Source: Lamellibrachia satsuma (lineage: Eukaryota; Annelida; Polychaeta; Sabellida; Siboglinidae). Taken from it: a stretch of 64,000 bases of DNA. The translations under genes and the position numbers were made by a program. Shown here piece after piece: positions 51,501 to 61,966 of this stretch (positions are counted from its first letter, which is position 1; every line of letters starts with the position of its first letter). The stretch lies in the NCBI GenBank assembly GCA_033239005.1, contig BSQZ01000052.1, positions 509,001 through 573,000 of the forward strand, read 5' to 3'. The notes beneath the pieces are model-generated. The model was not told the origin of the DNA. It ran no database searches and saw nothing but the letters and a program-made list of their open reading frames with translations.

Positions 51501-51586
51501 CAACGGAGACTGCACAGGTCCCTGGGATCTCTAGAGTACTGTATGACGTCACGTCAAAGCCGCCGGGTACAACCGAGTGGGAATGA
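39514..51586 (+). CDS. GMPS: GMP synthase (glutamine-hydrolysing), complete
   Basis: Converts XMP to GMP using glutamine and ATP, the last step of de novo guanine nucleotide synthesis in the cytosol. Seventeen exons: 39514-39600, 39887-39978, 40432-40546, 40964-41061, 41452-41555, 41874-42067, 42969-43134, 43918-44063, 44860-44920, 45372-45484, 45949-46054, 47171-47286, 48517-48642, 48906-49021, 49363-49493, 50796-50968, 51485-51586. They total 2,046 bases, 681 codons (human 693), with every phase compatible. Catalytic residues are present: Cys94 in GICYGFQ, His180 and Glu182 in QFHPEV, and the PP-loop SGGVDS at 234-239. Other landmarks are [47 protein letters not shown] and the C-terminal [12 protein letters not shown] acceptor at 39501 suggests a 5' UTR intron. 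Four introns contain sizeable minisatellites. Confidence 0.97.
40060..40260 (+). mobile_element. SINE-like retroposon with a 39-bp internal duplication
   Basis: TGGGTAGAATGTTGGGCCCT and GATTCGGACCCAC resemble A and B boxes of a tRNA-derived SINE head. The body segment TTCACTCAGCTGTGTAAATG followed by GGCACCTGGCTATA is present twice in tandem (about 40175-40255). It lies in a GMPS intron. Confidence 0.6.
41556..41665 (+). repeat. Degenerate G-rich tandem repeat starting at a GMPS donor
   Basis: Immediately after exon 41452-41555, the donor word CAGGTAGGG recurs twice (around 41599 and 41640) in G-rich units such as GGGCAGGTAGGGACAGCTGA. The real donor is the first copy. Confidence 0.75.
42178..42430 (+). 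repeat. Minisatellite, roughly 57-bp unit, about 4-5 copies
   Basis: Units contain GGGCACATATTGGCCTTAAT, then TTCATCACATTGCATCACTG or a near variant. In the GMPS intron after exon 41874-42067, about 110 bases past its donor. Confidence 0.85.
43195..43560 (+). repeat. Dispersed repeat R2 in a GMPS intron
   Basis: Collinear with 8480-8735 in an ANLN intron. Shared segments include GTTCATACATTAAAA/GTTCGTACATTAAAA, ATGATCTACTTCAAACGTCT, AGCAGTTGTAAGTGATTTT, GAGTCATAAACTCTTG, and CCCGTGCAAC...CAACTGGGCTAGTA. Same orientation in both copies. No coding capacity. Confidence 0.8.
43725..43856 (+). repeat. Dispersed repeat R3 in a GMPS intron
   Basis: Matches 51175-51306 beyond the GMPS gene: CAAATTGCCCCTATGAAATC against CAAATTGCCCATATGAAATC, the CCCATGTGAGATTT word, and an end CTGCACTGCCC...AAACCTT. 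A weaker piece is near 18345-18420. Confidence 0.75.
44320..44440 (-). repeat. Dispersed repeat R1 fragment in a GMPS intron
   Basis: ATTTAATAGTTTGTCCAATG is the reverse complement of the R1 core (CAAACTATTAAAT) seen at 6590, 12240 and 33840; the following GTTGTAGTGGATGCTAG matches the reverse complement of CTAGTATCCACTGCAAC. Confidence 0.65.
46190..46745 (+). repeat. Minisatellite, 41-bp unit, about 13 copies
   Basis: Units read GGTTGTACACTATTGTATAT, then GTACTAGCTGCTGTATACGTT with point variants. In the GMPS intron after exon 45949-46054. It is free of stops across three frames in places, which creates spurious short reading frames. Confidence 0.95.
47490..48362 (+). repeat. Minisatellite, 29-bp unit, about 30 copies
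   Basis: Units read CAGTCACAGAAGGCGCGGTG then TGGGGTCAT, varying at CGCGG/TGCGG/CGTGG and TGGGG/TGGAG. Because 29 is not a multiple of 3 and the unit lacks stops, all three forward frames stay open for hundreds of bases; the apparent 218-residue protein here is an artefact. In the GMPS intron before exon 48517-48642. Confidence 0.96.
50030..50475 (+). repeat. Minisatellite, 35-38-bp unit, about 12 copies
   Basis: Units read GGTCTCTCCACCAGCAGGAC then AAGAGAGGCTCTCTGG, with ACCGGCAGG and ACTGACAGG variants. Open frames on both strands (up to 248 codons on the minus strand) are by-products of the repeat. In the GMPS intron before exon 50796-50968. Confidence 0.95.
51175..51306 (+). repeat. Dispersed repeat R3, copy in the last GMPS intron
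   Basis: Collinear with 43725-43856; begins GGCTTCTCATATGGGCAAATT, with ATATG words suggesting a small internal palindrome (GGGCAAATTGCCCATATG). Confidence 0.75.
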
Positions 51587-51901
51587 TGCCCCTGTGTGAA
51601 CTCGCACTCAAGTGACTGGATAATAATGCCCTACGATGAGGTGGTTGCCATGGCGGCAATTATATGGTGTCAGTGCAGTGATGCCGCTCGAAGTCATGAC
51701 CAGCATTGGTTCTTCCGTGTTTTGTTTCACCGTGTGATGTTTGACTGGGTTTAACTTGACTGTGATAGGAGCCGTTTCCACTTTAGGGAATTTCTGCCAG
51801 TGCAAGTTCTGACACCCAGTGATGAAGTTAGGGTTATACTTGACCCGGTATGTTTGTGATACCTTGCATGTTCTATGCTCTACCTGTACTGACTCAAGTA
51901 C

Positions 51902-51907
51902 AATAAA
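51902..51907 (+). promoter_or_regulatory. GMPS: GMPS polyadenylation signal
   Basis: AATAAA about 315 bases after the GMPS stop, the first one downstream, followed by GT-rich sequence (TGTTGGTTGCGGTCTGCTCTG). Confidence 0.65.
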
Positions 51908-54900
51908 CGTACAATAATGTTGGTTGCGGTCTGCTCTGTGACAGGCCTAGGGTAATAGTAACGATTACAATTGTTCAAGTAATAGTAATAGATGGAACAG
52001 AATGCAATGTAATAGTAATAGAAAGCAAAGTAATAGAAATTGAGTATTACTTTGCTATTACATTGAACATTTCAATCACACCAAAATTCAGTTTCATTTA
52101 AAATAATCACACCAAAAATTCGGTATTTTGACGTAATGGGACTTGGATAAGCATCATGTTCAATCGTTCACATGCAGTTTTATTTATTTTCCAATAGTTG
52201 TGATAAAATGGTTTAGTATCCGAATCATGACAGTCAATGAACTTTAGCACTATTAGCAGGAGAAACTGTGACAGTGTGACTGCTGCATGGCTAATTGGTC
52301 ATTTGAAGCCAGGTCCACCAGCCATATATCCTTTTCACACAAGCCTATTCATTCACTGAAGCAGGATAAGGGTTCCACGCTTCCAGCACTAAACAGACTT
52401 TTAACATCTGAATCAACCATTGCCATCTCCCAACCCCAGCTGCCATGCTGGGTAATGTTTGAACAAAATCCAGGGGCTTATACCAACTTTTCTCAGAGTT
52501 TTTTTCAGTTGGTAGCTAGCTTGCACATTATTGACCTAACGTGAAAAACATGCTATCCTTAAGCCAATAATTAACTGTCCACCAAGCAGCAGCCGAGTAG
52601 TATGGGTATACTATGGCCCTATGGGACAATCGGACTGTTTTATGTGACAGTGACATTGCTTTTCTGTTTCATTCCAATCAATATATGAAACTTCTACATT
52701 CGACTGGAATTGTGTGAGGTTAATGTAACTCAAATGTATGAGTTAATTGTAATATAATTAATTATACACCCATCAGTTAATTTGAATCTATGTAAATGAT
52801 TATGTATGTAAATGTTTAATCGAAAGAAAATAGATGGAAAATGTAATAGATTGAAATGTAATAGCAATAGAAAAGAAACTAAGTAATAGTAATTATTAGT
52901 AACATATTACAATGCAATATAATAAGACTCCAGGCCTGCTCTGTGAACTACATTCCTCTGACTCGACCACAGTTTCCCAACAGATATTACTGTGTGGTCG
53001 ACGAGTTGTCAAACATGAAAGACTAAACACTGCATCAGTTCAACAATGTTGTAGCTGACACAGCACAGACCTAGTCGCTACAAAAGTTTGAGTATGTATT
53101 TCTATGAGGCCCAGTTCAACAGTTGTATCTACAGAGCAGTTGAATCGCTTATTGCGACAAGTTTGTAAAAACTTGTACCTGGCACTTATAATTACAACCT
53201 TGTTGAACTCATATGAAGAAAATGTAGTTCAAATACTATTACAATTGACTCTGTTTAACAGAATCACTTTGGACCAGAGCAATTTGATTCTATTAATTGG
53301 CTGGTTCACTTAAGCAGCAAACAGTGAGAATAGGGAATGATTCCACACCAGCCAATATATTTAATTCTACTAAGCGGCTGATTCTATTAAGCAGAGTCGT
53401 GTCTAAAGGTGTCTGCTTCAGATTATATGACGTCCCACAGCCAGAAAGACCCGAGAGAAAATTCTCATTTCCCTCGACTGATGAGAATTGACATACTCCA
53501 ATTAGAAAACAGTAAACACGCCATTAACTTTAATGACCATTTCTGAATTCTGCACATTACATTATATTTATACACGCACAATGTACTTACAGATAACAGT
53601 GATTCTTGAAGCTGGGTTTTGACATACTAAACCCACACTTTTCCATGGATAATATAGCAAATATAAATTAAACACAAGTTGAAACCAGGTGTCCATTTCC
53701 ACAATGTCCCTCTAAACAATCTGCATTTGCTTTTACCAAACACACACAAACAAGAGCATGGAGCTTAAAGAAATGTCTAATTTCCCTGCACTGTTAAGAG
53801 ATTATCCCCCCGAAAAGCAACTGATCAAATTCTGAACACCGAGCATGATCTGTGTCAGTTTACAATCAACTTAGTAATATTAACTTTGTATAAAAACCTA
53901 CAGATTTAAATGCAACTAAATTATGTTTAAATGCTTGGTTGCAAAAAAGATACTTATAATACTGACAAACTCGCCTTAAATTCCTGTGACAATTTTAAAT
54001 ACTATTAATTTGCTGTTTTTTATTATCAAATATTTCCTACCGTCTATCGGAACTCGGCAAAAGTGATGTTTCAATATTAGAAACATTTGAACCATGTTTC
54101 AACAGTTAGATCAACCATGTCAAAGCTTAACAACAACACATGAAACAAACTTTTGTGGGCTCCTTAATAAGGACAAAGCATAAAGTATACTTGAAATGCT
54201 TTCAACAGATACTGCATAACACAACACAACATATTCGCATGGAAGACATTTTTGCGGTTTTTGCAAATCGATCTTGTACGAATGTTTCCTGCGACAAATA
54301 TAAAATTGGCAAACGCATGAGTTGAAAAGTCAGTGCCCCCAATACAACAGCTGCCAAAATTTCTTCTCATAAAATGTTTTCGAGCTCAGTTTCCACGGGT
54401 ATTTCCTCCAGTGACAATATAACACATCAACATCACAAATACATAATCGATTCTACATAATATTGTTGACATAACAAACCAAACAGTACCAAGATTTAAA
54501 CAAATATAGGTAGATCTGCATTATATTAAGTTTGTGTTTGAGATTGATTAAAACATGTTCATGATATCATCAAAATTCAAGAAAATATTACCATTAAATA
54601 CACATTTCATGACAATTACTGTAAAGCAATTTCCCCTCCTGGAAACCAAGCATTTAAAAAAGGTTTCAGATATGTGCTAAACTTAACAGCAAGTTGTTTT
54701 AACAATGTAAATCGTGCAAATATACTGGTTCATAAACCATTTTAAATATAGCACAAGAACTACCAAATACTACTGTGATATAATAAATTCTGCGTAGCTG
54801 CGCCATTTTGCCAAATGACAATATTAAAAATACCACAATCAGTTGGATGGTTTGAAAGCAAATGTTTTGTCACTGAAAAAGAACGTAGTGTGCATAAAAA

Positions 54901-55172
54901 AAATTATTTCGGCATAAAACACTTATAATTTATAAATGAGTACATGGCTGTTGTTCACACTGGTATCACAGTCAACTTACAAATGCAGCTACTCGCTAAC
55001 GCATCAACAATTCACTTGCTGCCACATTTGCTGCAATTTTGGCATCAGAATATACACTGGCATATTTACATACACTTTACAGCTACAGCCAGCAAAACAA
55101 ATCATACCCATTATAGACATAACATTGCCAGAATGAAAAAAAAATGTGTTGTATGTCCACTTTGCTAGCAAC
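51908..55172. other. Convergent intergenic stretch between GMPS and PPP1R7
   Basis: Apart from the TAATAG-rich blocks, this is AT-rich sequence with no exon I can support. The distal part presumably contains 3' UTR or downstream sequence of PPP1R7. A minus-strand ATTAAA near 55433 is a weak poly(A) candidate for that gene. Confidence 0.4.
51945..52930. repeat. TAATAG-rich sequence flanking unique DNA
   Basis: Two blocks (about 51945-52065 and 52820-52930) share words such as ATAGATGGAA and AATAGAAA, with many TAATAGTAATAG runs in the same orientation. The 750 bases between look unique. The same vocabulary occurs near 26690-26830 on the other strand. Nature unknown. Confidence 0.5.
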
Positions 55173-55288
55173 CAGTGGCGTATCTAGGATCATGCCAAGG
55201 GGGGAGGCCAAGCATAACTTAATGACGCAACAGAAAAAATATTAAGCCAAAGGGGGCTGTGGGCCAATGCCCCCTAAATATGCCACTG
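55173..55288. mobile_element. hAT-type MITE, 116 bp
   Basis: Starts CAGTGGCGTATCTAGGAT and ends ATATGCCACTG, the reverse complement of CAGTGGCATAT: 10 of 11 terminal bases match. CAGTGGCGTA is the common terminus of hAT-Charlie-like elements. The flanking octamers CTAGCAAC and TTAGCCAT share only part, so the target duplication has decayed. Confidence 0.8.
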
Positions 55289-55565
55289 TTAGCCATTGTG
55301 ACCTGACCTATCTTAAATAGTCTTATTATACCTGAGGAGATTAGCTTACTGTACTTGGTTAATGATTATTTCTAATGAGCATACACAATGCTGTAGCTAC
55401 AAAATAAATTGTTAAATTTGTGTGAAGGACATTTTAATTGTTGAAGCGAAGTCACTGTTCAATATCACGTGTTTTCACAAATTAATTCAACAGACGACCA
55501 ACATCACACATTACCATGATACAAACATTTCACAATACTTCTAGCTGAATGATGCTAGTAGAGCC

Positions 55566-58500
55566 TTATCTACAGTATGTAGCATCGATTTGTTTGATCC
55601 ATGGTATCGCGAGCATGATCTTACGGCGATAGTTAGGGTTGATCTTTGTAGGGTCATCTGGGTCCTGCCAGATCGGGTTGCGTTCCAGATAGACAGTCTC
55701 CAACTTCTTGAGAGACTGGAACTCGTCAAGATCATTCCACTTGTCCACCTTGTTGTCATTGAACTGGAAAAATACACCAAGTTGTCATTGAACTAGACAA
55801 ATACACCAAGTTGTCTTTGAACTGGAAAAATACACCACTGGCAAGAATACATCACAATGTTGTCATATATAAATATACAACATGAAGTGGTCATTGAAGT
55901 AGCAAAAATACACCACCAAGTTGTCTTTGAACTGGAAAAATACATCAAGTTGTCATTGAACTGGCAAAAAATACACCACCAAGTTGTCATTGAACTGGCA
56001 AAAAATACACTGGCTTCAACAATTTTTTATACAAGATTAGCTTTAAGTGAATTCACAGCATTAGTGGAATTATTTTAATGAGTTACCCAGAATTCCTCCA
56101 GCTCAGTCAGGTGTTGTATGTTCTGTATCCGACTGATTCGGTTCCCCGCCAGGTCCAGGGTTGTCAACTTTGTCTGTGAACAGAAGTGTAAGAGTTCTGC
56201 AGCAACAGTATAGAAACAACACCAGCTTAGCAAAACATTGCTAGCAAAATCCAAACCCATGGCCAAGTTACATTTTACAAACAACTGACATATATACCCC
56301 GTAGGCCCAGTGCAACAAGTGCAGGATCTTCATCATGTACATAGTATTTTACACTCAACTTCCCTTCATGTAAAAGCACAGCAACACTAAGATTGTCACA
56401 CAGAATTTTGTGATTCATACCCTGACTTTTAGCACCACTGTGAAAGATCATGATTACATTGAAGACGGAGAATACTTACCAGTTTGTCGAGTCCTTCGAT
56501 GGCCTCGATGCCGTTGTGACTGAGGTACAACTGCTCAAGGTTGACGAGGCCGTCCAGGTTCTCTATCTTAATCAGCCGGTTGCTCTAGTCAAAGTAACAT
56601 ATCATCAGCAACGACTGATAACCCAAGGGTCAGAACTTAAGTTAGTGGAAGTAGATAACATGCTCATTAAATTGTAAATACAATTTCTAATACGAGTGTT
56701 GCCACTGTCAACAATAGCTTTGGCAAAATTTGTTATTACACTTGCACTACATCTCATAGGCAGGTTATGTAGAATTGTTGTGTGATACAATCAAATGCTG
56801 CAAAAATTACTTCCTATGTTTAGCCCATAAAGTATTGAGTGGTGCATTAAATATTGCAAGTGGCGCATTAAATATTGCACACATTTTGACTACTACAACC
56901 ATTGACAACACTCAGATCTCTCACCATACATCATTCATGTAGTTTCTGTTCATAAATGACACAGTCTGCACTTAACACTATTAGCTCACTTCACATTTTT
57001 GGCTGTATTTTGTTCACTGTGTGTATACACCACTATTCAGGGGTGGCAGGTTTCTGACAGGATGGTTTCTACCGTAGTTTAAACCATGGTTTCAACTGTC
57101 TCGTCAGAAATACCTTTCTGACATAAAATGTCAGAAACTCCGTTTTTGAGACATTTTCTTTAAAAAAATTATCACATGCAATTTTATTTAATGTCTAGAT
57201 TGTATATTAAATCAACGTAGTAATGCATTAACAATGTAACCTGTTACATGTCATATACAATTGCAACTTTTACTCTGTGTAGTCTATTATGTTTGCATTT
57301 TTTACCAATTTGTTAGGAGATAGAAATGATAACAGATCTATGTAATTGTTGCAGCATGGTTTCACTTGGCAGCTAGCTTTTAAAAGAGCAGGACAAGTGT
57401 CAATCACAAATGGAAAAGGCATAGGTGCATATCAGTAATAACATTGGAGAGGACTTCAAGGGACTGGGTTAGGACTGTGTGTTAATAAGCCATTGGAAGC
57501 AAACAAGAGTTAAACTTAAGCAATTGAGACAGAACTGTACTGTTCTACTGCTCACTACTGTGAGCTGATACTGAGTTATACACAGCTTCATTGTGTATGA
57601 TTAGACAAATCGATATCAAAGAAAGATTCAAGTCAGGTCCAGGCAATCACTTGAAGTCCCAATTTCCAGAGCTGAATTATCAAGTGAGGCTCACTTAGTG
57701 AGCTACAACTAAATTTTGTAAAGAGCATTATCTGAGCTTGCTTTTATCACATGTGTACCTGTCTGTGCTTGACGGTAGTATAAGCTGATTGGCCCAATGC
57801 TTTCTACTTAGCAAGTTGCTTGGCCAGCCACCTGTTGCTACGCCTTTACATAGAGATACACTGTTACATATGAAAGAAGTGCAAATTGATTACCCACATT
57901 ATTGTTTAGACATTATCATATTGAATAGTGACTTTAATAGTGCTAGTAGCACCCCTGCGTGCACCATGTTTAAGGATGGCAGTCCAGCTAAGGCTGTGTG
58001 GGAACATTTTGTTAAAGTGGAAAGAAATGGAAAAACAGTTGCTAGATGCAAGTTCTGTGGTCACCAGATGTCACCCAAACGATGGGTTTCTGACGTCAGA
58101 AACCTACCAGAAACTAGTTTCTGACCGTTTCTGACATTGTCATGTTAGAAATATCTTTCTGACTGTCAGAAACCCAACCCTGCCACTAGTAAAAGTAAAT
58201 TAAACAGCATCAAACATACGCACGAATCTTCCAAGGCTGGGAAGAAAATGAGGAAGCATGACTTATCTCTGCCAAGAATGGGAAGATGGAGGGAAAGCAT
58301 GACTTTTCTCTGCCAAGACCGGGAAGATGGGGAGAAAACATGACTTATCTCTGCCAAGAATGGGAAGATGGAGGGAAAGCATGACTTTTCTCTGCCAAGA
58401 CTGGGAAGATGGGGAGAAAACATGACTTATCTCTGCCAAGAATGGGAAGATGGAGGGAAAGCATGACTTTTTTCTGCCAAGACTGGGAAGATGGGGAGAA

Positions 58501-61500
58501 AACATGACTTATCTCTGCCTACCTGCACACTCAATACCGTCAGGTTGGATAATGCGTCGAGGTTTTGCAGAAGACGTATCTTGTTCTTTCCCAGGTACAG
58601 ACTGTCCAGATTCGTCAGTGTATCAAGGTGTTCGATCGTCTACAAATGCAGTAAAAATCCAAAGGAAGAATAACACAGACACTTACTTGTCATGCTGGTT
58701 TCTGTTGAAATAAAAAGCGATGTGCAATATTGGAATTTCAAAACAGTGGAGCCATAATTATGAGTTTTGCAGGACACAGACTAGATTTCACAGCAGTCTT
58801 GACGTGACACTAACTTTAACATTCAGATTAAATGGACATTTCTGCAGGAGTTTTGGCCAACAGACCCATGACCCTGTTCCCAAAGCCTACATAAATAAAA
58901 ATTCCCAAATGAAAGGATACATGCGCAGTAAACTTACAAATCAGCTGTGTGCGTTTCTTTTCAGTAGTGAATTAAACACTTTAGCATTATCAGCAGCTCA
59001 TGCTCATCAGTGACATTCTGATAATATTGTCATGAAAACTGTGTTGAGGGGACTTCATGGACTCACCCGAATACGGTTTGAGCCAAATTCTAGCATTCGC
59101 AGCTCTGTCAGATGTCCGACGTTTTCTATGATGGACACCTTGTTTTGTACAAAGTAGAGCTTCTTCAGTTGGGTTAGACTCTCCAGTCCTTCAATCTGCC
59201 TGATTCGGTTGAAACACAAGTCCAGCACCCTGAAGACAAAAGTGAAAGCACCAGTAGTTTTGGATGAAGAGGAGAAGAATGTCAAGTGTTGGGCAGAATT
59301 GTTGTATGACTTCAGCGAAATGGAGATGTTTTCTTACAGTGTTCAAAAGAAGTTGTGCATTTATGTGTTTATACAGTGAAAACATTTATTTTGATGAGCA
59401 CATAATTGGTGTGATTGAAAAAGTATTCGTATTTTGTTGGAACTTCTCCGCTTTAATGGTTATAAAATAAACCTAATCCAGTTAAACATAACTGATCAAG
59501 AGGAAGAAACTTTAACTTATTAATCAATTGTTTTTTATGTAATTATTTAATTTTACACTATATTTTTCTGTGCATTTTGCATTAGACTCAAACTCTTAAG
59601 AAGACATTTTTTATCTTGAATATGTTTGTTATTATTATTAATAAACAATGTCATATCAAGCTATTAAATATAAAAATCTTCAGAATGAAACCCAAGTGTC
59701 AAAGAAAAGGTGGTTTGGAATATTAGACCAACAGACAGAACCAGTCTCCCAATATGAACAAGTTCACATAGCCCTATAACAAAATCTGAATGCTGGACCC
59801 TATGACAATCTTCTTCCAAGTCCTGCTTGCACATGACTCACTCTAGATTGACAAGAGCATCGAGGTTCTCAATCTTTGTGATCAGATTATCGTAGAGGTC
59901 GAGATCTCTTAGTAAAACATTGTGGTCCAAATTCTCAATCTTTGTGATTAGATTCTGTCGCAAACATAATGTCTGAAATGCAAAGAAGAAAGTCTTCAAA
60001 AAGTTGCATATGACATACATGGATATTTGTTAGAGACTAGAAGTATTTGTGCTGTATGGAGTAGTTTTGTATGTGACATTAACACTTGTTGCCAAACACT
60101 CCATCGAGGGGTAACATTACATTTTGTTGCATAATAATTAAAAGATAGCTAAGCACCAAATTAAATGTAATCTACAGTAATATACATAGAAAACATAGGG
60201 GAAAAATCAATGTACAAAGTATATAATTTAGTGCCAACATCGACTTCCCTGTGTGGCTTGTGAACATAATATGTCATATACCACCATGTGTCTGAACAAA
60301 TGTATTAACAACATACTTGTTATGAAAATATTTCGTGAAAAAACATGAACCAAAACATAATTTTATTTCAAACATATCATATTGCACAGTATCTATAATT
60401 ACACGTTATGGAATGGAATGTTATAAACATCTTAAATCTTAAAAAGGGAGTATTTTATTTACCTCTAGCGTTGTCAGATTCTCCAGGTGTTCTATTTTGC
60501 CTATCCTGCAATGGTTGAGATCCACATCCTACAAGGACAACGCACATTAAGTAGTGGCAGGCCATTATCCACAATTGGGTGTGTTCATTTTATTTTTAAG
60601 CTCTAGCAAAATAGTGCTTCACCTCTGAAAAACCAAAACAAGCGCCTGGATATAACAAATTAATTTAGGTGAACGACATCCCTACCTGGTGGTGCCACTT
60701 TTCAACTATGTAATGATACATCTGTAATATATTAATATGTATATATATGTCTGCCAACATTGTGTTTGGTCACTGATGGTGCAACTTGCCCTCGAATGTG
60801 CCTGTTCACGATAATTTTGTCAAGATATTTCATGCAAAGCTTACACCAAACACAATGACCATACCGTGTCTAGGTCTTGACCCCAATCGCCATTTTGGAA
60901 AGGTCAACAAATCGACAATTGGGTGCTGTTAACTTTAATAATTGTCAACATCATAGGCCTAAATAATCAATTCAACCAAATTTACCCAACCAATAAAACA
61001 GATTTTATTATAAATGATTTAGTGAAAAATCAAACTCTGATTTAAGGAGGGTCCACTCTATTCCAAATTCTGAAGTGGAAACCATCACAATTCCAAAGTT
61101 GGTCCCTTTAGTAACCATGTTATTCCAAATGCTACACTATGGCCAGTCACAACAGCTTTAGGTCTGCTTAAAAAAAAACAGGGAACTGATGTAGTGTAAA
61201 CCACGAGGTGGTCATGTCTATAGCAACAGAATAGAGACCAAGTAGACAGTGCTCGCTCAAGTTAGATTTAGTGCATGGCCAGTCGCTGCATAGAAGTGAG
61301 AACTGATATGAATCAGGCAATGGTTTTCTTGCTTAAATTAATTTATTGCACTATATAATACTGTTATTTTAGTTCACTAACATAATTTCCCAACTGACAA
61401 AACACTGTTAATACTCCAGAAAATGTAGACTAATACTTTGTGTCTCGCTACGCATCGCTAATGCTTGCTATGAAAAAATCGGGAAATCAGGGTCAGTGAA

Positions 61501-61966
61501 AACAACCAAAGGAAAATTAAAACAGCTTAAGTACGGTAATATTTTTAATAAGTGTGAGAAATAAATAATAATTATTCGAAATAATAAACCATAATTTGGC
61601 TCCACTGACGGAAACAAACATACAGCTTACATAAAAATGATTTGGCCAATGGGAGTGAGTCGGACGCAGGGCAAACAGGTGACAGCAACAGCAGACGTCG
61701 CATGTGGTCCAAACGGAGCGTGGGTGCTGAACACAAATTGATTTTGCAACAACTGTTACATAGATATTTGGGAAAACATAACCTTTGTTATATTTTAATG
61801 TCTTAATCTATGAAGACATCTACACCGTTAATTCCATTCCAGATACGTACCACTGCATCAGGATCAGTAATGACAATTTCCTGAATGTCAACACAACAAT
61901 CTTCTTCATTGGTCATGTCACCATCTGTCTCGTCACTTGACTGTGACTGCTGATTAATATTTACAA
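55566..61966 (-). CDS. PPP1R7: Protein phosphatase 1 regulatory subunit 7 (SDS22), first coding exon not found
   Basis: SDS22 is a leucine-rich-repeat protein that binds PP1 catalytic subunits and controls their maturation. Exons in order: 61966-61851, 60528-60463, 59972-59842, 59229-59067, 58639-58523, 56584-56480, 56173-56087, 55763-55566 (TAA). They give about 327 codons (human 360); phases all agree. An acidic N-terminal part (SSDETDGDMTNEEDCC) is followed by DVDLNHCRIGKIEHLENL and SDS22-type 22-residue repeats (TLCLRQNLITKIENLD, DLYDNLITKIENLDAL, LDLCFNRIRQIEGLESL, SNLTVLSVQSNRLIKIENLD, LYLSHNGIEAIEGLDKL, LDLAGNRISRIQNIQHL), then the C-terminal cap DKWNDLDEF, ETVYLERNP, YRRKIMLAIPWIKQIDATYC. 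The cap has an extra DPTKINPN-like stretch of about eight residues. The exon at 61966 begins in phase 1, so a short upstream coding exon is expected unless the internal ATG (MTNEED) is used. Confidence 0.95.
55759..56008. repeat. Minisatellite, 29-bp unit, overlapping the acceptor of the last PPP1R7 exon
   Basis: Plus-strand units read GAACTGGAAAAATACACCAA then GTTGTCATT, at 55761, 55790, 55819, and with interruptions again up to about 56008. On the coding strand each unit carries TTTTTCCAG followed by TTCAATGACAAC: the polypyrimidine tract, the AG and the first 12 exon bases. The true exon start is the copy nearest the exon; the others are decoys. Confidence 0.92.
57038..58182 (+). mobile_element. 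hAT-type transposon deletion derivative with a BED zinc-finger remnant
   Basis: Termini CAGGGGTGGCAGGTTTCTGACA (left) and CAGGGTTGGGTTTCTGACA (right, reverse complement) align with a small gap. They are flanked by CCACTATT (57030) and CCACTAGT (58183), an 8-bp target duplication with one change. TTTCTGAC is repeated many times near both ends, as in subterminal binding sites. A plus-strand frame from ATG 57966 has SPAKAVWEHFVKVERNG and ARCKFCGHQMSPK, the first half of a BED zinc finger, then runs into right-end sequence, so the transposase is deleted. It lies in the PPP1R7 intron between exons 58639-58523 and 56584-56480. Confidence 0.82.
58215..58521. repeat. Minisatellite, 41-bp unit, about 7 copies, reaching a PPP1R7 donor
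   Basis: Plus-strand units alternate AAAACATGACTTATCTCTGCC and AAAGCATGACTTTTCTCTGCC types with GGGAAGATGG words, giving an 82-bp higher-order period. The last unit runs directly into the donor of exon 58639-58523: the intron starts GTAGGCAGAGATAAGTCATG on the coding strand and GGCAGAGATAAGTCATG is the repeat unit. Confidence 0.92.

Larger units (their letters stand above)
47171..51586 (+). other. GMPS: GMPS C-terminal dimerisation domain exons
   Basis: Exons from 47171 onward encode [68 protein letters not shown] and the closing [13 protein letters not shown], the usual GMPS C terminus with the XMP-binding loop. Confidence 0.93.

Noticed and set aside
57789..58124. Stand-alone 111-codon BED-finger gene
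   Set aside because: It lies wholly within a hAT element bounded by inverted ends and a target duplication, and the finger is cut short.
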